This document shows, in pieces, positions 48,001 to 59,425 of a stretch of DNA of 64,000 bases. Source of the DNA: Microglena sp. YARC (Eukaryota > Chlorophyta > Chlorophyceae > Chlamydomonadales > Chlamydomonadaceae); contig CM039462.1 of the NCBI GenBank assembly GCA_022414725.1, positions 122,404,484 to 122,468,483 of the forward strand, written 5' to 3'. How positions within the stretch are numbered: the stretch's first letter is position 1; every line of letters begins with the position of its first letter. Below the pieces are notes generated by a model. It saw only the letters and a list, made by a program, of their open reading frames with translations. It ran no database searches and was not told where the DNA came from. The position numbers and the translations under genes are program-made.

Positions 48001-49000
48001 NNNNNNNNNNNNNNNNNNNNNNNNNNNNNNNNNNNNNNNNNNNNNNNNNNNNNNNNNNNNNNNNNNNNNNNNNNNNNNNNNNNNNNNNNNNNNNNNNNNN
48101 NNNNNNNNNNNNNNNNNNNNNNNNNNNNNNNNNNNNNNNNNNNNNNNNNNNNNNNNNNNNNNNNNNNNNNNNNNNNNNNNNNNNNNNNNNNNNNNNNNNN
48201 NNNNNNNNNNNNNNNNNNNNNNNNNNNNNNNNNNNNNNNNNNNNNNNNNNNNNNNNNNNNNNNNNNNNNNNNNNNNNNNNNNNNNNNNNNNNNNNNNNNN
48301 NNNNNNNNNNNNNNNNNNNNNNNNNNNNNNNNNNNNNNNNNNNNNNNNNNNNNNNNNNNNNNNNNNNNNNNNNNNNNNNNNNNNNNNNNNNNNNNNNNNN
48401 NNNNNNNNNNNNNNNNNNNNNNNNNNNNNNNNNNNNNNNNNNNNNNNNNNNNNNNNNNNNNNNNNNNNNNNNNNNNNNNNNNNNNNNNNNNNNNNNNNNN
48501 NNNNNNNNNNNNNNNNNNNNNNNNNNNNNNNNNNNNNNNNNNNNNNNNNNNNNNNNNNNNNNNNNNNNNNNNNNNNNNNNNNNNNNNNNNNNNNNNNNNN
48601 NNNNNNNNNNNNNNNNNNNNNNNNNNNNNNNNNNNNNNNNNNNNNNNNNNNNNNNNNNNNNNNNNNNNNNNNNNNNNNNNNNNNNNNNNNNNNNNNNNNN
48701 NNNNNNNNNNNNNNNNNNNNNNNNNNNNNNNNNNNNNNNNNNNNNNNNNNNNNNNNNNNNNNNNNNNNNNNNNNNNNNNNNNNNNNNNNNNNNNNNNNNN
48801 NNNNNNNNNNNNNNNNNNNNNNNNNNNNNNNNNNNNNNNNNNNNNNNNNNNNNNNNNNNNNNNNNNNNNNNNNNNNNNNNNNNNNNNNNNNNNNNNNNNN
48901 NNNNNNNNNNNNNNNNNNNNNNNNNNNNNNNNNNNNNNNNNNNNNNNNNNNNNNNNNNNNNNNNNNNNNNNNNNNNNNNNNNNNNNNNNNNNNNNNNNNN
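48001..49000. other. Assembly gap (1000 N)
   Basis: Exactly 1000 N, the conventional size for a gap of unknown length. The physical link between the island and the satellite/host part is therefore unproven. Confidence 0.99.
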
Positions 49001-52000
49001 GGAAGAGATGACAGAGCCAGGGTTACAGGGTGTGCATGGTAGGTTGTACAGTGTAGGGTTTAGGGCCTGTGAACCTGAGGCAGGGTCAGGGTGTGGGCGT
49101 TAGGTTGTACGGTGGTAGGGTTTAGGGCCCTGTGACCTGAGGCAGGGTAAGGGTGTGCATGGTAGGTGTACGGTGTAGGGGTTTAGGGCCCTGTGACCTG
49201 AGGCAGGGGTACAGGGGTGTGGGGCGTAGGTTGTTACGGTGTAGGTTTAGGGCCCTGTGACCTGAGGCAGGGTACGGGTGTGCATGGTAGGTTGTACGGT
49301 GGTAGAAGGTTTAGGGCCTGTGACCTGAGGCAGGGTTACAGGTGTGTGGGGCGTAGGTTGAACGGTGTAGGGTTTACGGGCCCTGTGACCTGAGGAGGGT
49401 AGTGTGCATGTATTGTACGGTGTAGGGTTTAGGGCCCTGTGACCTGAGGCATGGTACAGGGTGTGCATGGTAGGGTTATACGGTGTAGGGTTTTAGGGCC
49501 CCTGTGGACCTGAGGAAAGGTACAGGGTGTGCATGGTAGGGTTGTTAAGGTGTAGGGTTTAGGGCCCGTAACTCTGAGGCAGGGTACAGGGTGTGGGGCG
49601 TAGGTTGTACGCGTGTAGGGTTTAGGGCCTGTGAGCTGAGGCAGGGGTACAAGGGTGTGCATAGGTAGGTTGTACCGGTGTAGGGGTTTAGGGCACGCTG
49701 TGACTGAGGCAAGTGTACAGGGTGTGCATGGTGGCTTGTACGGTGAAGGGATTAGGGCCTGTGACCTGCAGGCAGGGTTATGCAGGGTGTGCATGGTGGT
49801 TGTTACGGTGAAGGGTTTAAGGGCCCTGTGACCTGAGGCATGGGTCTACAGGGTGTGCATGGTAGGTTGTACGGTGGTAGGGGTTTAGGCGCCAGTGACC
49901 TGAGGCAGGGTACAGGGTGGTTGCATGGTAGGGTTGTCGGTGTAGGGGTTTAGGGGCCCTGGTGCCTGAGACAGGGTAAGGTGTGCATGTAGGGAGTTGT
50001 ACGGTGTTGGGTTTAGGGCTGTGACCGTCTAGGCCAGTAGTACAGGGTGCATGGTATGGTTATACGGTGTTAGGGGTTCTAGGGCCCTGTGACCTGAGGC
50101 TTGGTACAGGGTGTGCATGGTAGGTTTGTACGGTGAAGGGATTAAAGCCCATGACCGAGGAGGCAGGGTACAGGGTTGTGGCAATGGTAGGTTTGTAACG
50201 GTGTAGGGTTTAGGGCCCGTGACCTGAGGCAGGTAAGGGTGTGCATGGTAGGTTGTACGGTGGTAGGGTTTAGGGCCCTGTGAGCATGAGGCAGGGTACA
50301 GGGTGTGCATGGAGGTTGTACAGTGTAGGGGTTTAGGCCCTGTGACCTGAGGCAGGGTAACAGGGTGTGGGCGTAGGTTGTTACGGTGTATGGGTTTAGG
50401 GACCGTGTGCCTGAGGCGGGTACAAGGGTGTGCATGGTAAAGGTGTAACGGTGTAGGGGTTTTAGGGGCTGTGAGCAGAGGACAGGGTACAGGGTGTGCA
50501 TGGTAATGGGGTTTGTACAGTGTAAGGGTTTTTGGGCCCTGTGACCTGAGGCAGGGGTACAGGGTAGTGGGGCCGTAGGTTGTACGGTGTAGGGGTTTAG
50601 GGCCCTGTGACCTGGGCAGGGTACATGGGGTGGTGCATGGTAGTTGTTACGGTGTAGGGGGTTTTAAGGGCTGTGACCTGAGCAGCGGTACAGGGGTGTG
50701 GGGCGTAAGGTTGTACGGTGTGGGTTTTAGGGCCCTGTGACCTTGAGGCAGGGTACAGGGTGTGCAAGGTAGGTTTGTACGGTGTAGGGGTTTAGGGGCC
50801 CTGTGGACTGAGCAGGTACAGGGTGTTGCCATGGTAGGTTGTACGGTGGTTGGGTTTAGGCCTGTGACCTGTCAGCAGCTGTACAGGGTGTGCCATGTAG
50901 GTTATACGGTTGTAGGGTTTTAGGCCCTGTGACCTGAGGCATGGTACAGGGCCCTGTGCTGGTAAGGTTGTACGGTGAAGGATTAAAAGCCAGTGACCCG
51001 GAGGCCAGGTGGTAAGGCGTGGCATGGTAGGTGATACGGATTGTAGGTTAGGCCCTGTTGACCTGAGGGCAGGGTACAGCAGTGTGCATGGTATGTTATA
51101 CGGTGTAGCGTTTAGGGCCCTGTGACCTGAGGCAGGTAACAGGGTGTGCATGTAGCGTTGACAGTGTAGTTATAGGCCCTTGACCTGAGGCAGGTAAGGT
51201 GTGGCGTTAGGTGTACGTGTAGGTTTAGGGACGTGACCTGAGCAGGGTACAGGGGATGCATGCATGTTGTACGTGTAGTTTAGGGGCCCTGTGAGCCAGA
51301 GCAGGGTACAGGTGTGCAAGGTAGGTTGTACCAGTTGTTAGGGTTTAGGGGCCCTGTGACCTGAGGCAGGGTACAGGTGTGGGGGACGTTTGATACGGTA
51401 GTAGGGTTTAGGGCCCTGTGACCTGAAGGCAGTGGTACAGGGTGTGCATGGCTAGGTTGTACGTATTGTAGGGTTAGGCCTTGAACCTGAGGCAGTGTAC
51501 AGGGTGTGGGGGTAAGGTTATACGGTGTAGGGTTTAGGGCCCTGTGACCTGAGGCATGGTACAGGGTGTGCATGGTAGGTTGTACGGTGTAGGGTTAGGG
51601 CCCTGTGACCTGAGCAGGGTACAGGGTGTGGGGCGTAGGTTGTACGGTGTAGGGTTTAGGGCCCTGTGACCTGAGGCAGGGTACAGGGTGTGCATGGTAG
51701 GTTGTACGGTTGTACGGGGTTTAGGGCCCTGTGACCTGCAGGCAGGGGTACAGGGGTGCATGGTAGGTTTGTACGGTGTAGGGTTTAGGGCACCTGGCTG
51801 ACCATGAGGCATGGTACAGGGTGTGGGGCGTAGGATGTTTACGGTTGTACGGTGTAGGGTTTAGGGCCCTGTGACCTGAGGCAGGGTACAGGGTGTGCAT
51901 GGTAGGTTGTACGGTGTAGGGTTTAGGGCCCTGTGACGCTGAGGCAGGGTACAGGGTGTGCATGGTAGGTAAGTTGTACAGGTGTAGGGTTTAGGGCCCT

Positions 52001-55000
52001 GTGACCTGAGGCAGGGTACAGGGTGTGCATGGTAGGTTGTACGGTGTAGGGGTTAGGCCCTGTGACCTGAGGCAGGGTACAGGGTGCCATGCATGTAGGG
52101 TAGGATGATACGGTGTAGGCGCATTTTAGGGCCCTGTGACCTGAGGCAGTGTACAGGGGTGTGCATGGTAGGTTACTACGGTGTAGGTTTAGGGCCCGTG
52201 TGACCTGAGGCAGGGTACAGGGTGTGCATGGTAGGCTTGGTACGGTGTGTTTAGCCCTGTGATGGGCAGGTAACAGGTTGCATGGTAGGTTGTACGGTGT
52301 AGGGTTTAGGGCCCCTGTGACCTGAGGCAGGGTACAGGGTGTGGGGCATGTTACGTAGGGGTTTTAAGGGCCTGTGACGGGAGGGTACAGTGTGGGGCGT
52401 AGGTTGGTACGGTTAGGGGGTTTAAAGGGCCCTGTGACCCTGAGGCAGGGTACAGGGTGTGCATTGGTAGGATGTCCGTACGTGTTATAGGGTTTTAGGG
52501 CCCTGTGACCTGGAGGCAGGGTACAGGGTGTGCATGGTAGGTTATACGGTGTAGGGTTTAGGGCCCTGTGGTGACTGAGGCAGGGTACAGGGTGTGCAGG
52601 GCGTAGGTTGTTATACGGCTGGTAGGGTTTAGGGCCCTGTGACCTGAGGCAGGGTACAGGGTGTGCATGGTAGGTTGTACATGTGTAGGGTTTAGGGCCT
52701 GTGACCTGAGGCCAGGGTAGGGTGTGGGGCAGGGTAGTGTGTAGGGGTTTAGGCCCTGTGACTGAGGCAGGGTACAGTGCATGGTAGGTTGTACGGTGTA
52801 GGTTTAGGGCCCTGTGACTGAGGCAGGGTACAGGGTGTGCATGGTAGGTTGTACGGTGTAGGGGTTTAGGGCCCTGTGACCTGAGGCAGGGTACAGGGTG
52901 TGCATGTACGTGTTGGGTTTAGGCCCTGTGACCTACGGTGTACAGGGATGCATTAGGGTTATACGAGTTTTTAGGGCCCTTGTGACCTGAGGCAGGGTAC
53001 AGGGTGTGCTGGGCGTAAGGTTGTAACGGTGTAGGGTTTTTAGGGCCCTGTGACCTGAGGCAGGGTACAGGGTGTGCCATGGTAGGTTAGTTGTACGGTG
53101 TAGGGTTTTAGGACAGCTCTGTGACCTGAGGCAGTGTACAGGGTGTGCATGGTAGGTTTGTAGCGGTGGTAGGGTTTAGGGCCCTGTGACCTGAGGCAGG
53201 GTACAGGGTGTGCATGGTAGGTTATACGTACAGTGTAGGTTTTATGGGCCCTGTGACCTGAGGCAGGTCATGGTGTGCATGGTAGGTTTGTACGGTGTAG
53301 GGGTTATAGCCCTGTTTTTGGGGACCCTGAGGGGGCAGGGTACAGGGTGTGCATGGTAGTGTGTACAGGTGTAGGTTTAGGGCGCTGTGGATCCTGAGGC
53401 AGGGTATAGGTGTGTGCTGGTATAGTGTTGTACGGTGTAGGGTTTAGTGGCCCTGTGACTGAGGAGTGTACAGGGTGGGGGCGTAGGGTTGTGCGGTCTG
53501 CTAGGTTTTAGGGCCTGTGACCTGAAGGGCAGGGGTACCATGGGTGTCATGTAGGTTGTACAGTGTAGGGTTTAGGGCCCTGTGACCTGAGGCAGGGTAC
53601 AGGGTGCACAGTTGGGGCGTAGGTTGTACGGTGTAGGGTTTAGGGCCCTGCCTGGAGCAGGTTACAGGTGACCGCCCTGTGACCTGAGGCCAGGGTAGGG
53701 TGTGTAGGGTGTTGCTGGTAGGGTTGTACAGTGTAGGGTTATAGGGCCCTGTGAACCATAGCAGGGTAGGGTTGCATGCTGGTTGTAGTAGGGTTTAGTG
53801 CCCTGGCCCATGTGACAGAGTGTGCAGCAGGGTACAGGGTGTGGGGCTTTGTAGGTTGTACGGTGTACAGGTGTGCATTAGGGTTTAGGGCCCTGTGACC
53901 TCAGGCAGTGTCAGGGGGTGGTGTGTGACGGTGTGGGAGTTTGTAGGCGGGGAGGGGGGAGGGCCCGGACCCTCAGGCAGGTAGGCCACCGGTGGTAGGG
54001 AGCGGTGTAGGGGAGGCCGGTTGACCTGAGGCGGGGGGGTGCATAGGTAGGTGACGCTGAGGAGGCAGGGTAACTAGGAGGGTGGTGGGTGTAGTTTTGT
54101 ACAGGGGGTGTTAGTTTACCTGCCAAGGCAGGGTCAGGGTGTGGGGCGTAAGGATGTACTGTGGTTGGGTAGGCCCTGTGACGTGTAGGCATAGGGTTAG
54201 GGCCCTGTGACCTGAGGCCATGGTACAGGGGTGGCATGGTAGGTGTACGGTGTGGGGTTTAGGGCCCCTGGACGGGCAGTGGGTGGCCTGGCGTAGGATG
54301 TACGCGTGTTGGGTTTTAGGTTTTAGGCCTGTGACCTGAGGCAGCAGGGTGTGCAAATGGTAGGTTATACGGTGTAGTGGTAGGTTTAGGGCCCTGTGAC
54401 CTGAGGCATGGTACAGGGTGTGGCATGTAGGTTGTATACGAGTGAAGGGATTAGGGCCTGTGACCTGAGGGCAGGGGGCAGTGGCATGCGTAGAGTACGG
54501 CCTGTGACGCTGAGGCAGGTACAGGGTGGTGCATTGGTAGGATGTACGGTGGGTTTAAGGGCCTGTGACTTCTAGGCAGTGTAGGGTTGCATGGTAGCGT
54601 TATCGGTGTAGGGTTTAGGGCCTGTGACCTGAGGCAGGGTACAGGTGTACAGGTTGTTAGGGGTTTGGGCCCTGTGACCTGAGGCAGGGTAACAGGGTGT
54701 GGGGCGTAGGGATGTACGTGTGTTGGGTTTAGGGCTTGACCTGAGGGCAGGGTACATGGTAGGTTAGTACGTGTATGGGTTTAGGCTTGTAGCGGTTAGG
54801 GTTTTGGGCCTGTGCCTGAGGCATGTAACGGGTGTGCATGGTAGGTTGTAACGGTGTAGGGTTTTAGGGCCCTGTGACTGAGGCATGGTACAGGGTGTGG
54901 CATGGTAGGCTTTGTACGGTGTAGGGGTTTAGTGGTGATGAGGCGGGCAGGGTTGTGGGCCATGGTAGGGTCGGTGTTGGGTTTTAGGGCCCTGTGACCT

Positions 55001-58000
55001 GAGGCAGTGTACAGGGTGTGCATGGTAGGCGTTATACGGTGTAGGGTTTAGGGCCTGTGACCTGAGGCTGGTACAGGGTGTGCATGGTAGGTTGTACGGT
55101 GTAGGGTTTAGGGCCCTGTGACCTGAGGCAGGGTACAGGGTGTGCATGGTAGGTTGTACGGTGTAGGGGTTTAGGGCCCTGTGACCTGAGGCAGGGTACA
55201 GGGTGTGCATGGTAGGTTGTACGGTGTAGGGTTTAGGGCCCTGTGACCTGAGGCAGGGTACAGGGTGTGGGCGTAGGTTGTAGCGGTGTAGGGTTTTAGG
55301 GCCCTGTGACCTGAGGCAGGGTAAACAGGGTGTGCATGGGGCGTAGGTTGTACGGTGGTAGGGTTTTAGGGCCCTGTGACCTGAGGCAGGTAACAGGGTG
55401 GGCAGGTAGGTGACAGGTAGGTTGTACAGTGTAGGTTTAGGGCCCTGTGACCTGAGGCAGGGTACAGGGTGTGGGGCGTAGGTTGTACGGTGTAGGGTTT
55501 TAGGGCCCTGTGACACTGAGGCAGGGTTACAGGGTGTGGGGCGTAGGTTGTACGGTGTAGGTTTAGGGCCCTGTGACTTGTGCAGGGTACAGGATGTGCT
55601 GCAGGGTAGTTGTACAGGTGTAGGGTTTAGGGCCACAGGGTTGGTCGCATGGTAGGCACAGTAGGGGTTGGGTTTGTGCCCTGTGACTGAGGCAGGGTAC
55701 AGGGTGTGTGGGTCGGTTGTAGGTTTGTAGCGGTTCGCCCTGTAACCTGTGGGTGGTGCATGGTAAGGTTTGTATACAGTGTAGGGGGCTACCTGAGGCA
55801 GGGGGTGCATGGTAAGGTGTGTTGTACTGAGTAAGGGTTGTAAGCCCTGTGACTTGTAGGTACAGGGTGTGACAAGGCAGTGTACACAGGGTGTGCATGG
55901 TAGGGTACGGTGTAAGGGTACCTGAGGCAGGGTAACAGGGTGGTGTAGGTTGTAGTGCGCCTGTGACCTGAGGCAGGGTAAGGGTAATGGGTGTGGGGGC
56001 GTAGGGTGTACGGTGTGGGTTTAGGGACCCTGTGGTGAACTGAGCAGGGTACAGGGTGTGCATGGTAGGTTGTACGGTGTAGGGTTTAGGGCCCTGTGAG
56101 GCAGTGTAACAGGGTGGCATACAGGTATGTGTAGGATGGTGACAGTACAGGGTACAGGGTGTGCAATTGGCAGGGTCATGGGTGTGGGGCGTACAGGTTG
56201 TACAGTGTAGGGTTTTTCGGGCCCTGTGACTTAGCAGTGGTACAGGGTACACGTGTGCGTAGGGTTGTAAGGTGTTTAGGGTTTAGGGACGCCCTGTGAC
56301 CTGAAGGCAGGGTTACAGGGTGTGTGCATGGTAGGGTTGTAACGGTGTAGGGTTTTAGGGCCCTTAGGGCCCTTGGACTGCAGAGGCGGGTAGGGTAACA
56401 GTTGCATGGTGTGCATGGTAGGTACAGTGTAAGGGTTTAGGGCCTGTGACTGCAGGGTACAGGGTGGGGGCGTGTGGGCGTAGGTTTGTACGGTGTAGGG
56501 GTTTAGGGTCCCTGTGACCTCAGGTCGTGTAACAGGGTGTGCATGGTTAGGGGTTTGGTTACGGTGTAGGGGGGTTAGGGGGCCCTGTGACCTGAGGCAA
56601 GGGTACAGGTGGTGTTCATTAAGGTTTTGTACGGTGCGTAGGGTTTAGGGCCTGTGACCTGAGGCGGGTAGCAGGGGGTGCATGGTAGGTTGTACAGGTA
56701 GGCGTTTAGGGCCCTGTGACCTTTTGATTGGCAGGGTAGGGGTTTGTACGTAGGTTGTACGGTAGGGTTTAGGGGCCCTGTGACCCTGAGGCAGTGTACA
56801 GTACAGGTGTGCATGGGGCGTAGGTTTGTACGGCTGTAGGGGGTTTAGGGGCCTGTGACCTGAGGCAGGGTACAGGAGTGTGGCAATGGTAGGTTGTACG
56901 GTGTAGGGTTTAGGGCCGCCTGTTTTGACGTGAGAGGCAGGGTACGTGTGCAATGGTAGGTTTGTCAAAAAAAAAAAAAAAAAAAAAAAAACCCAAGTGT
57001 AGGGTTTCAGGGCCGCTGTGGACTTGAGGCAGGCAGGTGTGGGGCATGGGTTGTACGCGTGGTAGGTTTGTGGCCCTGTTGACTTCAGGCAGTGTACAGG
57101 GTGTGGCATGGTAGGCTTGTAAGGGTGTAGGGTTTAGGGCCCTGTGACTAGCAGGACAGGGTGTGCATGGTAGGTTGTACAGGGTGTAGGGTTTAGGGCC
57201 TGGGACCTGAGGCAGGTACAGCGGGGCATGTAGATGTACAGTTAGGGTTTAGGGCCCGTGTGACCTGGCAGTGGTACAGAGTTGTGGGGCGTAGGTTGTA
57301 CCGCGTGTGGGGTTTAGGACCTGTGACCTGAGGTGTACAGGGCTGTGCATGGTAGTTGTACGGTGTGAGGGGTCTAGGCCCTGTACCTGAGGGCAGGATA
57401 CAGGGTGGGGCGTAGGTTGACGTGTAGGGTTTAGGCCCTGTGACCTGACGGCAGTGGTGACAGGTTGCATGTAGTTTGTACGTTGTAGGTTTAGTGCCCT
57501 GTGACCTTGAGGCATGGTACAGGGTGTGCACGGTGTAGGGTTTAGGGCCCTTGGACCTGACCAGGCAGGTAGCAGGGTGTGCCATGGCAGGGTAGGTTGG
57601 GTACGGTGGTAGGGTTTAGGGCCTGTGACCTGAGGCAGGGTACAGGGTTGTGCAGGGCGTAGGTTGTACAGTGTAGGGTTTAGGGCCCTGTGACCTGAGG
57701 CAGGGTACAGGGTGTGCATGTAGTTTGTACGGTGTTAGGGTTTAAGTCCCACTGTGACCTGAGGCAGGTACAGGGTGGGCATGGTAGGTTTACGTGCTAG
57801 GGTTTAGGGCCCGTGACCTGAGGCAGGGTACAGCTGGATGTTAGCGTTGGTAGGTGTAGGTTTACCTGTGACCTGAGGCAGGGGTACAGGGTGTGCATGG
57901 TAGGTTGTACGGTGTAGGGTTAGGGCCCTGTGACCAGAAGGCAGGGTTTACAGGGTGTAGCATGGTAGGTGTACGGGTTTAGGGCCCTGTGACCTGAGGC

Positions 58001-58752
58001 AGGGTACAGGGTGTGGGGCGTAGGTTGTACGGTGTAGGGTTTAGGGCCCTGTGACCTGAGGCAGTGTACAGGGATGTGCATGGTAGGTTGTACGGTGTAG
58101 GGTTTAGGGCCCTGTGACCTGAGGCAGGGTACAGGGTGTGCATGGTAGGTTGTACGTAGAGTTGGTAGTTTTAGAGCCCTGTTGACCTGAGGCAGGGGCA
58201 TGGGTGTGTAGGGTTTGAGGTGCTTTAGGGCCTGTGACCAATGAGCAGTTGGTACAGGGTGGTGCATGGTAGAAGTTGTACGGTGTAGGGTTTAGGGCCC
58301 TGTGACCTGAGGCAGGGTACAGGGTGTGCATGGTAGGTTGTACGGTGTAGGGTTTAGGGCCCTGTGACCTGAGGCAGGGTACAGGGTGTGCATTGTTAGG
58401 TTGTACGGTGTAGGGTTTAGGGCCCTGTGACCTGAGGCAGGGTACAGGGTGTGCATGGTAGGTTGTACGGTGTAGGGTTTAGGGCCTGTGACCTGAGGCA
58501 GGGTACAGGGTGTGCATGGTAGGTTGTACGGTGTAGGGTTTAGGGCCCTGTGACCTGAGGCAGGGTACAGGGTGTGCATGGTAGGTTGTACGGTGTAGGG
58601 TTTTAGGTCCCTGTGACCTGAGGCAGGGTATAGGGTGTGGGGCGTAGGTTGTTCGGTGTAGGGGTTTAGGGCCCTGTGACCTGAGGCAGGGTATAGGGTG
58701 TGGGGCATGGGTTGTACGGTGTAGGGTTTCAGGCCCAGTGACCTGAGGCAGA
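49001..58752. repeat. 62-bp satellite containing TTTAGGG
   Basis: About 157 units of a 62-bp sequence: GGTTTAGGGCCCTGTGACCT, GAGGCAGGGTACAGGGTGTG, then either CATGGTAGG or GGGCGTAGG, and TTGTACGGTGTAG. Clean units are found at 55030-55260 and 58270-58600; in between there are many one- and two-base indels. A 25-base A run interrupts it at 56967-56991. The unit includes the telomere motif TTTAGGG, which suggests a subtelomeric or telomere-derived satellite. Pro/Tyr/Thr-rich open frames on the minus strand are artefacts of the repeat. Confidence 0.95.
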
Positions 58753-59425
58753 TCATCTCCTTACATGAGCTGCAGATGCCATGCTCCATTTCTACCACCA
58801 CCACAACACATGAACCACCATATATTTCACCAGTTTTTCCACCTGTATATAGGTGAAGGCGGGTAGAAAAAGGTGCGACATAAGCATGAGTTGAGGACTG
58901 TGGGCGTACCACAGTATCCTTGGTCTGATACAGGGAGGTTTGTGGGGGGAATTTCCCCGGGGAAATCCCACATGCCCCTGCCTTAGCCAGAGAGAGTCTC
59001 AACTACAGGCCAGCTGCGTTACTATTATACTACCACCACAACACACACTCAAATATCTGTAAGAAAACACACACATATAGACCACCGCTGTCCTCCCCTG
59101 ATCCCGCCTTGGCCGCCCTCGCATTCAAGATGAACACAAACTCCTTCATGGTACTGGGTTGTTCGACCACAACCGCAGGCCAGCTGCATTCAACAGGGTC
59201 ACTAGGGTCCACATGTCCCACTCAAAACAATTGTCCCTTCAACTGTCTATAACCGAATAAAGTATGAAAATCTGACCTCAACACAAACTCTTTAATAGCC
59301 TCTGGGTCATCTGACCTCAGCTGCAGGCCAGATTTCCTTCCTACCTTCCTTACCCCCCCCCCCCCCCCCCCCCCCCTGCCCCCCCCCCCCCCACACACAC
59401 ACACACGACCCCCACACGCCGCGAC
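58753..59425 (-). other. Two degenerate partial copies of a NOM1 exon
   Basis: 59280-59335 and 59080-59215 (minus strand) repeat the end of the NOM1 exon at 59426-59819. They read GLQLRSDDPEAIKEFVL and LVTLLNAAGLRLWSNNP, the latter with a stop and then MKEFVFILNARAAKAGSG. Both are out of frame or interrupted. A C run of about 39 bases lies at 59353-59391. 58753-59000 has no recognised feature apart from an ATTTCCCCGGGGAAAT palindrome near 58950. Confidence 0.65.

Noticed and set aside
47942..49103. Long frames across the N run
   Set aside because: They consist of undetermined residues.
54929..55810. Pro/Tyr/Thr-rich frames in the satellite
   Set aside because: Artefacts of the 62-bp unit; frames change at every indel and have no start or end logic.
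49001..58752. CRISPR-like array
   Set aside because: Unit is continuous without unique spacers and is a eukaryotic-style satellite.
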